From Trogon surrucura (Eukaryota; Chordata; Aves; Trogoniformes; Trogonidae), in the NCBI GenBank assembly GCA_020746105.1, contig CM036626.1, forward strand, positions 11,612,001 through 11,676,000: 64,000 nucleotides of DNA, given 5' to 3'. The notes below the pieces were generated by a model. That model was not told where the DNA came from. It searched no databases and saw nothing but the letters and a program-made list of their open reading frames with translations. Position numbers and translations under genes: made by a program. This document shows, piece after piece, positions 54,501-64,000 of the stretch (position 1 is its first letter; each line of letters begins with the position of its first letter).

Positions 54501-57500
54501 TAATGTTCTTGCATAATTGCTGTCATTAAAAGTTTTTTTTTGTGGTTTTAATCACTTAAGTGATGTTCTCTGCTACTTTCATCTCTGTGAATGAACCATA
54601 ATAACCCTGCTAGTAGAAATACTTGATTGGAAACACATGTAAACATATTTTAGTGCTGGTAAAATAAGCCTTATTTTAAGGATTGCTTTTCACATTAAAG
54701 CTACAAGAGTCTGCGTCTGTCTAAAAGAGAGAAATAATTGCTTCATCTCAGAGCTATCAGCCACCACTTGTTATCACTACCTCTCTGATGTCCCATAGTA
54801 CAGCATATTTCTGAGGTTCGTTCATTTAAACTCCAAGCAATATAAACTGTTCTGTCTCTCTAAGTTGAATTGGACACAGCCATCAACATTAGAAAGTCGC
54901 TGTTATGCGACAAACATAGAAGCTGCTGTGTTTGGCCTCATACATTAAGTCCTTGTGTTTTTAAGCTCCCATGGGCCTGAATACACTGCTATGTTGTTTC
55001 TGTCCTCAGGTCACCTACATGTTACTAGAACAAAAGTTTTCAGTCCCTTACCAAGGCTTTTCAAGGCCTTTCAGCCAGTTCACTCATCCCCAATAAACCT
55101 CCCAATAATTTAAGCAAATCCTTCTAGAGTTGTGCCTTACGGGTGCATGGAGTTTGCATTTTACTGCTTTGGCAGCAGATGCACACAAAATGTGGAGAAA
55201 ATTTGCACAGGATTACAAACAAATTCCATCATTTAGTGCAAAAGTTATAAAGTCCTACAGATATTTCATTGTCTTGGTTCACTCACTGTGCTGGAAGGGT
55301 CCTGGGGACTAGCTTTGCACCCTTTGGACATTTAGAATCTTTTCCTTGCTGTGCACAAGTTTTCTGGTAAATCATGGATTTTTTTTCTTCCTTCTCAGAT
55401 TCCCTATAAATTTGGCTGCTCCTGCACCTTTTTCAGCCCCGCCCTTCCCCCTCTATCCAAGATGCAACCATCTGCAGAGAAGCTGCACAAAACTATTTTT
55501 CTCTTGGCTTCATCTATTCCATTACTCAACGTAATTTCGCTTGAATGGGAGCTATGCATGCTGCCAAGTCCACTCAACAGAGAGGTAAAAATTCAGAGAA
55601 GAGCTCACAGGCCCACTTAGGGAGTGTACTTTCATTCACGCACCCCTAGAACCACTGTGGGTTAACCAGTAGAAACCCAGCTATGCCAAGACAGTTGCTG
55701 GAGTAAGGCAGACTTATTACAAAGTAATAAGTAATTGACAGAATTATTTGCCTGTTGAATGAACAGGTCATGTCCAAACTTCTCTGAACTGTCCACAGTA
55801 TGCTAACCTGTTATGCCTGAGCTGTTGATCCACAAGTTCTGTATATCAGAATCTAGAGCTCCTTCTGTTTCCTCCTCCCCTGAAAATTTATTCTGGATCT
55901 TTCTAGACCAAAAGTTGGTAGTTGGACCAGACTGTTCGGTGGCATCAGGAACAAAGCCTTGAACAAGACCAAACTCTTTCAGGAGATCTGACTGGTGTTA
56001 TTTCCTTATTACGCTGTGATTCAGACATTCACCTATTAAAATAGTGAGCCTCACTCCTCTTTCTTCTTCCTCTACTCTTAGGACCAGGAGCTGGCCACTG
56101 CTGTAACTCAGGGACTGCATTTTACTGTGACAGCTGTTAGTTGTATTTAGTTTGTTACACATGGATAACAGAGTTGTTGGCACTGTAGGTAAAGAGTAAG
56201 AGGATATCTTAGCCCAAAAATGAATAAAAATCAAGTTAGAATTCAGAAGGAAAACAATAAGAAAGCAGAGTGAAATGTGGGCTAAGCCATAGCCAGGCGT
56301 GTGTGTCAAGACTGAGGGAGGTGAATTCCGGCAGAGGATGGAGTTTTGTCGTGAAACTGTCACAGGCTGAGTTATACTCTCTCACATGGCCTCTTCTGGT
56401 CTATTTATCCTGCTCTTTTGTTACTGTTCAAAAGGGCCTTAGCGATGCCAGTCTGAACATTTAACTAAGCACTATCACTGATTTTTCTTCACCATTACCT
56501 ATTCAGTGAATTTGGAACCAGGGGCAGCTTATTCACTCACTGCCGTGGAGACCAAAGCTTGTACAGGCTCAGGTGGCCTTGCCACAAGGGTCCCAGCTCT
56601 ACTCAGCCCTACCAAGTTCTCTCAGGCTTAATTTACCAAAGGGACCAAGCATGAGCCAGAAATTCAGTTCCCTCAGAAAACACCCATACGTGTACTATTT
56701 TTTAGCCACATACACTTATTAGACCTCTTCCCAGAAACCTGCAAGCGCCATGGGAAAATAATGTCTTTTTTCATTCCTGATGAGAGCAGGAATTTGATCA
56801 GTTAATCAACCCACAGCAGGCACTGTAATCTGGGGCTTACTCCCAAGCCACCCCCTCCTTTTAGGTCTTTGAGAATTTGAACAAGTTGAAGGAATTTTTT
56901 TTTTGGCCTCTTAAAAGTCATATGTGCTCTCCTCAGGATCTGATATTGAAGGATTTATTAGAAATCTGCATGGATACTTCTCTTCATTTGGAGAGACAAC
57001 AGAGCCCATTTGAAATGTAAGAGAAACAAAGCAGGATAGTAGATTCTATCTTATATTTAACCACTAAAAAATAAAAAAAGAGTCATTTTACTACAAGCAG
57101 GTAAGGGACTAGCCTCTGATGTCATTGCAAACTGCTATATCCAAAATTTCTCTGGCAACATTACAAAGTGAATACAGAGCCCAAAGACAAACATTTTCTC
57201 TGAATCAGCAACAGTTGCTCTGTCCTGGAAGGCTTCCAAATTTAACCTTCATTCATTAGGAAAAAAGCCCCAAAATAGACTGAGAATAGCCCAGGAGAAA
57301 GAACTACAACCACATCATTTACTGGAAGGACAAAAGGTAAAAGAAATTAAATGGGCAGAGAGAAAGCAAGAGGCTTCAGGCGTTGCACAAAAATGAACAG
57401 AGTTTAAAAAAAATCAAAAAATTACAGGACAAACAGATGGAAAATGCCCACTTGTTCTCAGTTGCGGATCAGAATTCAGGTGAAACAACTTTGTGCAGTC

Positions 57501-60500
57501 AAAGGTGAATAAGTATCGTGTAATTCCTTGGAACCGCTGTATGAAAGCAGGACATAATTCTACACTATTTACTATAAATTGGCCAGGAGTTACCGAGCTC
57601 GATGGAAGAACTACTGGATGAAACTCATGGCTTAGTACAGCAGGTCAAGCTAAACGATTGGAACTGATCATCCTGGCATTAACATCCACGAAGCTATAAC
57701 CTCCTCTGTGTCCTGATTCAAAGCTGCTCAGGTGGTAGATGCATGAATCAAAGCCTTTGGCAGCAATATCAGACTTGTAACAGCACGACTGTACTGTGAG
57801 ACAGACGAGGGAATTAATCCAGATTAAAAATACTAGTGCCAAGGAAAAAGAGCAGTTTTAACGCTTTTTTTAAACATGGTGTATTTTCACTGCCCAATTT
57901 ACACATGACTCAGAGCAGGATAGCCCAGAAAGGAGGAGTAAAGCAGAAATGTCTCAAATCAAGATTTCTCCCAAAGACTTTACATCATGAAACCACAACC
58001 TAAGAACATAGCTGCTATACCAAAACACAAAAGCAGAGCTTGCTTTCAAGCAGCCATTGCAGCCAATATGATGGTGATTGAGAGTATAGCATATCACTTG
58101 CGTTCCTTTCCTGGACTAGTAATATCTTCTAACTTCAAGTATGTCAGCCTATAAACTTCTACCATTTGCAAAAGTTGATTAAAGAACTGGAAGCTTGATG
58201 CAGCCAGAATATCAGCACTTAGAGCAACAATTTTCATCTTTCAAAGTTCATAACGTGCATTAGGGACATAAATAACCCTGGCTGAATGCACTCAGAAAGG
58301 ACTGCAAGAGTACAAACTACTACAGGTTAGGCACACAGTACTTCAGACTGGTTTTGTGAAAGGGGGAGGTTTATATGATCACAAAGTCTGCCTGCCTGCC
58401 AGTGCATCCATTTCTCTGATCCATTCCCCACAATAACTTTGAAAGGGACCATCCAGTTTAAAAATAAAATTGTTAGAGCAATGGAACTCTCAGTATAATG
58501 ATGCTTCAGTGAATGAGAAAGATCCTTGGAGACAACTAGAATTCTCACAGTAACAAGGAGAAACAGATGAAGGGAGGTGTCATAAAAACAAATTCCATAA
58601 TATTTCTGAAGCACTCAATTATTGCAGCAGTGAGCACTGTGGAAAAGCCTATACAGGCCTAAACACGTCTGTATTTAAGGATCAGTATATGTTGAGTGAT
58701 GCAGCATCACATATTGAACATTGAGGATCAAGGGAAATATGAGAGATCTGAGATAGAAATCTCCTGGATCTCAATCTTTCTCCTGCTGTACCAATACATT
58801 TACATGTATTCATTTATATGTATTCATATAAAACATAACAAACTAATTGGACTTTGGCTGAAAACTGGCTAGGTTTTCTAACTGATGGTATGAATCTCAT
58901 ATAAGCCTCTGTTTCTCACACCTTGTTTTCAAGCTCCCTCTACCTGGATTGCCAGTTCAAAATCTAGAAAGCTGAAGTATTTTTTTTTCCTCAGGTGCCT
59001 TCTAGCAGTCAGATATCCTAAAGCTTCCAATGACATTAAAACAAAGTCCATCAAAGTACTCATACCAGGGTCCTGAAGGCACTAGCCTGATGAGCCCCCT
59101 GTGTGACTCCTACCTGTGCTCTCTGTCCACTGGCCTGGAGGCTCCACTGAGGCTCAGCCCTGAGCCATCAGTCCCTGCTGGAGCTCTGCTGGAGGTGTGC
59201 CTGTCTGCCTCCCTGCCTCTGGCCTGTCTCCTGGAAGGACCCTGCACCTCTGCCGTAGGTAGCTTCCCTACTGGTGGACCCTCTCACATGTGCTGTAGCT
59301 TGTCTCTCCTTCTGCCTCCTGGATGGACTTTGAACCCATGTTGTGAGATTGTTTCTGGGCCTGCGTCTTGCTGCTCCTGATTGCCCCTGGTGCACGCCCT
59401 TGCTGTGCCTGGGGCTGTCAATGGGCTGTGGTGCCAGCTCCCTGCTCTGCCCACTGTGCTCAAGCTGGTGCTCCTCAGTAAGGGCACAGCCCATGCTGGA
59501 GTAATCCTCAGTTTACGGCAGTTCAGCACTCAAAGAGCAACTGGTCCTTGCTGTCCCCTGACAATCTCCATCGTGGTTATCTCCTTGCAACTCTGATCCT
59601 GCTTTCCACAGCAGCAGAGTTCCTCTGAATCTATGCTTCTCTGACTACTTTCTCTATGTCGGTACAATCATCTTTGTGCTCCAGTGAGACTCAGTGCATA
59701 CGGAGTCTTGCATTTGGTACAGTTTTTTTGGACACGCTTTTATGAGGGAGATGTGGATTCACTTCAGCAATGAATAACAAGTCAGGGACTTGCCTGTTCT
59801 CTCTGTGTTGGGGTGGAGCGCGACTCTCACATTCTCCCTTCTCTAAGAAGATATCCCATTTCCTATTTTATCTGACAGCTTCCTGTATTTCATTCTTGTT
59901 CCTTCCTGGACTTTCGTCTTTGGCTGCCTCTCCTATCTCTTCCTTTCTAACAGAGCAAATTGTTGTCTCACTAATTGCAGCCACCTCATCTCCCCTTGTT
60001 TCAACTCATGCTTAAGGTCTCTTCCACAGCTCCGTTTCTCCTACATCAACCAGCCCTTCTGCAACGGATGCTTACACCCATGAATCGCCTTTCTTGTGTG
60101 TTCTAACTAAGCTGTTCACCTCTGCTCTCTCCTATCCCACTTCTTTCTGTACTTCATTGTCTCTTCATATTGCACTCTCCTCTTAGCTGTTTTCGCCTAT
60201 GAATGCTGTCTGTAAGATTACTTTCCATGGAAAAATCTTCCATGAGATACCCACCCACTGATAACGCATGGTAGACTTGCTTTCTTTTCCATTTTCTGTA
60301 CCTTTGCCCCAATATTGATCAATTATCTTTTACTTGTTAAAGCTATACAAAAAAAGGTTAATTCTCAGACCTAAAGCTTTCTAAAAAGTTCCATGACAGC
60401 TCCACTCTTTATTTCTGCCTGCTGAGTGGCTGCTTGGCTTTTCAGCCTGTTTGTCCAAGCCAGCCTTCCTTCCCCATACACTGGGCAAGCTGCTCAATAG

Positions 60501-63500
60501 CAGGATCGCAGGCAGGAGGCTTCCTTTATGCCCCGTCCTACTCACAACAGGCTATTCCTAGACAGCCTCCACAAACTACAGTTTGCAACGAACCAGTGGG
60601 CAATGAGCAAACTGACACGTCTACTTAGCACCAAAGAACTACCAGACTCTTCCCTTCTCACTGCATTTTCTTGTTTACTTTCTGAATAATTGTTCATGAG
60701 TGTTCGCACCATCTGTGCTGTGCACTCTAAGCACAGGGTCCCGTGGAATAATGAATATTTGATCATGTCATTCAAGGCTAAATCAAGATTGCGCAGTTTA
60801 AATCTGCCATTTCCCAACCGTACAATCTCAGCACCTTTCACATATATTTCTTTTAATTTGGGGAATACACAGTTTGTTCATATATCTCTAAAAATCCCAG
60901 TGGGTCAACTTAACAAATGTTGCATTGAAATACATTAGTATTTTCCTAAGTGACTGGATCCACGATTTTGGTTCTGATCAATTTTGGCATGAGCTGTAAA
61001 GTTCAGAGCGAGTCTGAAGTTTGGGGACATTAAAATCTATGGTTCTGGGTCAGGCTCTTTTTATCTTTTCTCATTCATGTCCTTTTTTCCATTCTATGGC
61101 TTCTGAAAAGCTGTCACTGTGTCCACAGGGGGGGAACTCGGAAGCCTGAAGAGCCAAACCCAAGCAGGGAGAAGCTCGACACTGTTGCTTACTAGTATTT
61201 TTATCTTTGTCATTTGTCATCCTATGTAGCGCTCTGAACATGGATGACTTTCTCGTACAAAGGTCTGGAGAGGCGTCACATAATGTGCTACTGCTTTATC
61301 CTCCTGAGGTTTGCTGGTGCTGAGCTCTGACAGAAATGCATACCCTGAAGTCTGTGCTCACTCTTCCGTGAGGAGGCAGCCAACCGCTCCGGCAGCAGCG
61401 ACTCTGCCAGCTGGCCAGAGAGGGGCGATGGCATCAGCTGCAGCCTATCCCCTCTGCGAGCTGCCCGACATATCTGCTCGGGGAGGATTAGAAACCAGGG
61501 GAGCGAAGAGCAAATTGCTGCAGGGAGACGAGTCTGGGGGCAGGGGAGCGCATTCCCGCAACTGCTCTTTTGAACATTTCTCTCTTGATCCCGGGCTACC
61601 TGCGACGGGAGAGGGGGGAAGGCAAAGCTGCAAAGGGAGAGTCTGACTTTCAGGAAAGGCTGTGGAGAAACAGAACTCACATTAGCGGTGCGATTAAAGT
61701 TTTAGATTCAGTTTGCACCCTCGTCAAAATGAAATTTTAGGCTCTGCTTCCCGTGTAACTTGCAGTGGGCCAGGGCTGCGACAGTGGTTACACAGCTCAG
61801 CATCCTCAACAGCACAAGGAAGAAGAAGGGTCTGGTCCCCGATCTCTGTGCTTTTCCTGCTCTAGTACAAGTGTCTCCTCCATGTGAAACACCTACCACT
61901 AATGAGCAGCTTCTCTTGTGGTGAGTGTAGAACATGACCTATGGTACCACCTTTCCTCTTCTCCCACTCCTTACATTGGATATTTCCTCAATTTCTCTGG
62001 GAAGTCCTTTCTTTGAGGCATTGGAAACAGATACTGGAATCCTATTTCTTAATTAAAAACCAAAATAAACAAAAGACCAAACCGCAACATAAAAACCTTC
62101 CTGTAAAGTCCTTCTTGGATATGGCTTGATATTACAGAATCTTGAACACCAAGTCACAGTCTATAGTGGAACTGGCTGTTATGTTTCTGGTGTGTGCAAT
62201 TACTTGAAAACTAATTTCAATAGTAACTTTCTGTTTGAAGGCTGGACTAGCTCAGTTTCCAAGGTTAGGTTTCTGGTGTGAAGACCTGATTCAAAAACTG
62301 ACATACATTAGAACATTTCCATGATTAAATATCATTACTGTGTTCCAGTGGAGGCAGGTAAGTGCATGCAAAGGAAGCAAGTTCTTTTTTAAAGTATTTT
62401 TTCAAGCAAATAGCCACAGAAAAAAACTCTACTGTTCAGCCAGTTTTAGGCAAGACTTTTTGCACTTTCTTTTTGCCCTCCTCAAATATTTTGTAAAGTG
62501 TTGTTTCCTAGCTTAGATGGGTTTATATGCTTAGTGTGTGTAGATCAGCCTCATTCTGCAGCCAGGTCAGCTTTAGCTCATTCTTTTTCCCAAACATCTG
62601 CCAATTCCTCATTTATCTGGTAACAAGTTGTTCAAAACTGAACACAGCATTGCAGGTGGAATTTGCTATTCACTGCTGGAGTTGCACTGCTCTGAAGTTA
62701 CACAGGCCAAGTTTTACTCGTACTTCTCTTCTAACCTGTTTTATAGATATATTCCTATGTAAGTTGGTAGGTTGGTGCCTACTGTACCTAAGTCACTTCA
62801 AACTTAAGTGCTTTTCTCTCACAAAATGTGTGGTTTGGACTGTTTTTCTGTGGGTATACTCATCAGTATTTTTTTCAGATTCAATACTTTTTGCTAGATT
62901 TCAACTGGGCTAGGAGGGCCAGACTTACTTGCTCATTCTTTTGACAATTTATAATTCAGTAGTTCATGGTGCTTTCATTGCCTTACATTTACTCACTGTT
63001 AATGTCAAATGAGATGAGGTCCATCATCCTGTGTTAGACTGTGCTCTCCTGTGACCCAACTCTGCTAGCCAAGAGCCTATTTGGCACTGCCTCTTCAGGC
63101 TCTTTGAGTGTTCTTGCCCTGAACTTGTAAACCAAAATAAGCTGTGATAGCTTGCCCCATTTAAAGAGCCTAGTAGTAAAATCGCCAACCAAAGAGTTTA
63201 AGACGAAATTGTTGCCACATGCATCTAAACTGGAAGACAGAGGAAAAATCTACATCATCGGTGACTGTGTGAAAAGACAAAGCTCCACATTTAAGCTCTG
63301 GGCTTGGAGGCAGCTGGGTGGGAGTTGTGCAGAGGTCCCACCTCCTCGTGAGGCCGTTGGGCACTCCACTCTGTTCCTGCTTATAGCTGTTCGCACGTAT
63401 TCTTTTTCCCCTGACAGGTCCATGGGAAGTGTGTGTGCAGACACAACACGGCAGGGGACCACTGTGAGAAATGTGCACCGCTCTACAATGATCAGCCTTG

Positions 63501-63544
63501 GAAGCCAGGAGACGGAAAAACAGGGGCACCAAACGAATGCAGAA
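27491..63544 (+). CDS. Netrin-4-like secreted laminin-family protein, 5' four coding exons; 3' end outside window
   Basis: CDS: 27491-27557, 34464-35005, 47413-47676, 63418-63544; 1,000 nt, 333 complete codons, about half of a 628-residue human netrin-4. Residues 1-22 form a signal peptide with the core GIMLIVFLEYFV. Residues about 32-268 are a laminin N-terminal domain of the laminin-beta/netrin-4 type (CGQNSTELYCFY, WWQSAQGVHRE, SPRPAAMVLERSQDYGQTW, KYFSVNCTATFGL). LE repeat 1 starts at about Cys270 and has all eight cysteines. N-glycosylation sequons lie at Asn59, Asn171 and Asn283. Netrin-4 acts in basement membranes, binding laminin gamma chains and disturbing laminin networks (known). 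The ATG context has G at -3. All junctions are GT-AG and in phase. Similarity is highest to netrin-4 among netrins and laminins I can recall, but orthology to NTN4 is unresolved because of the UROC1 neighbour. Confidence 0.93.
27558..34463. other. Netrin-4-like intron 1
   Basis: 6.9 kb. It contains a GC-rich patch at 29780-30130 and a CR1 tail at 30918-31016. No further exon, RNA gene or second gene is supported. Confidence 0.65.
30918..31016 (+). mobile_element. CR1 retrotransposon 3' end, copy 1
   Basis: GAGGCGTCCCTGCCCACGAC, then AGGGAGGTTGGATTAAATGA, TCTCTAAGGTCCCTTCC and the terminal repeats ATTCTATGATTCTATGATTC. This is the diagnostic avian CR1 3' tail. Severely 5'-truncated, with no reverse transcriptase. 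Confidence 0.95.
34464..35005 (+). CDS. Netrin-4-like coding exon 2 (most of LN domain)
   Basis: 542 nt, residues 23-203. Acceptor TTTTTCAG, donor GTAAGC, ends in phase 0. Opens DPTRLQAFRCNGRSCNPPVG and contains CGQNSTELYC, NPISWWQSAQGVHRE, SPRPAAMVLERSQDYGQTWR and PYKYFSVNCTATFGL. Cysteine spacing follows laminin-beta/netrin-4 LN domains. Confidence 0.97.
35179..35273 (+). mobile_element. CR1 retrotransposon 3' end, copy 2
   Basis: Nearly the same sequence, orientation and 5' breakpoint as copy 1 (TAGTTAAGAGGCGTCCCTGC ... GATTAAATGATCTCTAAGGC ... CCATTCTATGATTCTATG). By eye about half a dozen substitutions separate the two. Confidence 0.95.
35872..35955 (-). repeat. MIR/CORE-SINE-like remnant
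   Basis: ATCATTTTATAGAGGAGACA, then GAGGCACACAGGCAGAT, then AGTCACAACAGAGGCTGGAG match the order of the antisense MIR core (attttacagatgaggaaactgaggcacagag ... ggtcacacag ... gcagagctgg). Confidence 0.45.
36478..36575 (-). repeat. MIR/CORE-SINE-like remnant
   Basis: CCATTTCTCAGATGGGAAAA, then GAACAGGAAGGTGAAATA, then TGGCTGAGTAAGGAACAGAA and TACAGGACCTG follow the same antisense core as the element about 600 bp upstream. Confidence 0.4.
36868..36908 (+). repeat. AATAGY short tandem repeat
   Basis: About six imperfect six-base units: AGTAATAGTAATAGTGATAG, then CAATAGCAATAGCAATAGC. Confidence 0.85.
43716..43758 (-). mobile_element. CR1 3' end fragment, inverted
   Basis: CACAGAATCATAGAATGCTT then TGGGTTGGAAGGGGTCAGAT is the reverse complement of a CR1 tail (CCTTCCAACCC...ATTCTATGATTCTG). 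Only about 40 bp remain. Confidence 0.85.
45688..45930. repeat. Degenerate minisatellite, four units of about 61 bp
   Basis: Units start near 45688, 45749, 45809 and 45870. Each runs through CCATCNGTCAGGGGAATG-like, then GGCACCT-like, GGCCATNTGC-like and ATGGTT-like words in the same order. A fifth, weaker unit may precede them from about 45627. The array gives short open frames that are not genes. Confidence 0.55.
46885..47030 (+). repeat. Ancient SINE-like amniote repeat
   Basis: GGCCAAAATTCTGATCTCAG, then GTGCCTTAGTTTACCTGAC, then AAATGCTTTGAGAAATTTGG and ATGCCATAAATACTGCA occur in the order of a common old amniote repeat (tgcctcagtttccc ... gctttgagatccttggatg...gctata). Diverged. Confidence 0.4.
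47413..47676 (+). CDS. Netrin-4-like coding exon 3 (end of LN, start of LE1)
   Basis: 264 nt, residues 204-291; phase 0 at both ends. Acceptor TCTTTCAG, donor GTGAGT. VIYRALTPANKIEDPYSPEA, then LKLTNLRLLLLKRQECPC, then HRFAHYAIYDLIIRGSCFCN, the LN-LE junction. The exon ends ANRTGVMENM. Confidence 0.97.
50752..50784. repeat. Short tandem duplication
   Basis: GACTAGATGATCTGT then GACTACTAGATGATCTGT. The unit resembles the GGACTAGATGATCT word of CR1 tails, but too little remains to call an element. Confidence 0.6.
52091..52162. repeat. Ancient amniote repeat with internal inverted repeat
   Basis: GTCTGATCCTCCACAATGAA, then GCAAATGGAAAGTTTTCCAC, then TTGCTTCAAAGGGAGCAGGA resembles the old repeat motif 'gatcctgc...tgaagtcaatgggagttttgccattgacttcaatgggagcaggatc'. 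The middle can fold on itself (AAGCAAATGGAAA with TTTTCCACTTGCTT). Confidence 0.4.
59060..59500. other. GC-rich, CTG/CCTG-rich patch of unknown origin
   Basis: About 440 bp of GC-rich, low-complexity sequence (CTGCCTCC, CTCCTGG, GTGCCTGG recurring) in an otherwise AT-rich intron. Overlapping open frames exist on both strands, which points to composition rather than coding. Could be a decayed LTR or minisatellite; I do not recognise it. Confidence 0.35.
61320..61640. promoter_or_regulatory. CpG-enriched patch in netrin-4-like intron 3
   Basis: About 320 bp with roughly a dozen CG dinucleotides (CCGCTCCGGCAGCAGCG, CTGCTCGGGG, GAGCGCATTCCCGC, CCTGCGACGGG) where the surroundings have almost none. 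It lies about 1.8 kb upstream of exon 4. Enhancer or internal promoter are possibilities; nothing else supports either. Confidence 0.3.
62630..63060 (-). mobile_element. Probable ancient CR1 remnant, inverted
   Basis: AAAACTGAACACAGCATTGC then AGGTGG resembles the antisense CR1 words CTGGACACAGTACTCCAGGTG. Further on, TGCCTTACATTTACTCACTG then TTAATGTCAAATGAGATGAG resembles antisense 'TGCATTACATTTATCAACATTGAATTTCATCTGCC'. The order fits one minus-strand element. Very diverged. Confidence 0.35.
63418..63544 (+). CDS. Netrin-4-like coding exon 4 (rest of LE1)
   Basis: 127 nt, residues 292-333 plus one base. Acceptor CCTGACAG, donor GTAAGT, ends in phase 1. VHGKCVCRHNTAGDHCEKCA, then PLYNDQPWKPGDGKTGAPNE, then CR; the last five LE1 cysteines are present. 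A 202-residue open frame over this exon is in the wrong frame. Confidence 0.96.
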
Positions 63545-64000
63545 GTAAGTGGGAGGGAGTTTACTGATACAGACTTTCAGGATGAAATTGCCAGCAGGCA
63601 AAGTTCCCTAACAAAGGCTTCTGTGGATTCACACTACAGGTGTCATTACAGAAACTGGAGAAAGTTGCTGGTCATTGATGGAAAACTTCATTACGCGTGT
63701 GGTTTTACTGCATCTGACCCCCGTGGACTTTTGGGAAGTAGAATTCACAAGGCCTGTTAGTGTGCCAGGGGTTTGTGCGGGACTTATGATACCATCAGAT
63801 TGCTTTGCCTTGCTGTCAGAACACCACACAGCTCACAACCACCCAAGCTTCTCAGAGCCTGTGAAGACTCTCACTTGGTGTTGCAATTTCTTCTTTTTAT
63901 GAAAATCAAAGACTGTAGGCAGATGAAATGTGTTACATTCAGATATTTCATCCGTGATTCACAGTAGGAAAATCCTACCATTTGAACAGTATTGCTGTGT
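63545..64000. other. Netrin-4-like intron 4, partial
   Basis: Starts with GTAAGT and runs beyond the right edge. No further LE-repeat exon (cysteine-rich, CKCNGHA-like) is seen on the plus strand. Confidence 0.7.

Larger units (their letters stand above)
47677..63417. other. Netrin-4-like intron 3
   Basis: 15.7 kb. Contains SINE- and CR1-like remnants, a GC-rich low-complexity patch at 59060-59500 and a CpG-enriched patch at 61320-61640. The missing part of the protein lies to the right of exon 4, since exons 3 and 4 join in phase. Confidence 0.6.

Noticed and set aside
59030..59380. 116-codon plus-strand frame rich in Leu, Ser and Pro
   Set aside because: Low-complexity CTG-rich DNA, open on the minus strand too, with no splice context.
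61288..61680. 130- and 111-codon frames on opposite strands
   Set aside because: Both strands are open over the same CpG-enriched patch, with no conserved motif. Kept only as a regulatory candidate.
62527..62913. 128-codon plus-strand frame
   Set aside because: Lies antisense across a probable old CR1 remnant. Translation is Phe/Ser/Cys-rich with no recognisable domain.
63152..63760. 202-codon plus-strand open frame
   Set aside because: It overlaps netrin exon 4 in a different frame. The exon's own frame encodes the cysteine-rich LE1 repeat with proper splice sites.
1..64000. Bacterial or phage systems, CRISPR arrays, tRNA or rRNA genes, intact retroviruses
   Set aside because: No direct-repeat/spacer array, cloverleaf, rRNA-like block or retroviral gene set was seen. 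Intron-exon structure and CR1 tails show an animal genome. tRNAscan-SE and Infernal would be needed to exclude small RNAs fully.

Overview
The window is vertebrate nuclear DNA, almost certainly from a bird. Coding sequence is split into short exons with GT-AG introns, and the copied repeats are CR1 retrotransposon tails (30918-31016, 35179-35273, and an inverted fragment near 43716). Nothing bacterial or viral (operons, Shine-Dalgarno sites, phage genes) is present.

Two protein-coding genes lie head to head, with 3,571 bp between their start codons. On the minus strand, 346-23919 holds the first 14 coding exons of urocanate hydratase (UROC1), the second enzyme of histidine breakdown. Its C-terminal third lies beyond the left edge. 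On the plus strand, from 27491 to beyond the right edge, are the first four coding exons of a netrin-4-like secreted laminin-family protein: signal peptide, beta-type laminin N-terminal (LN) domain and the first laminin-EGF (LE) repeat. All 18 exons join in phase without stops, so both genes look intact.

Layout: 1-345 is UROC1 intron. 346-23919 is UROC1, with its first coding exon isolated by a 6.5 kb intron. 23920-27490 is the shared upstream region: candidate liver-type sites next to UROC1, then a two-part CpG-rich island with a CA microsatellite and a G-quadruplex-prone run next to the netrin start. 27491-63544 is the netrin-4-like gene with introns of about 6.9, 12.4 and 15.7 kb. These introns hold the CR1 copies, old SINE-like remnants, a decayed 61-bp minisatellite and several GC-rich patches. 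63545-64000 is the start of the next netrin intron.

The two genes have no evident functional link: one is a cytosolic liver enzyme, the other an extracellular matrix protein. The point most worth following is which netrin this is. The protein resembles netrin-4, yet it sits beside UROC1 rather than in the setting I recall for human NTN4. I found no undescribed multi-gene system.
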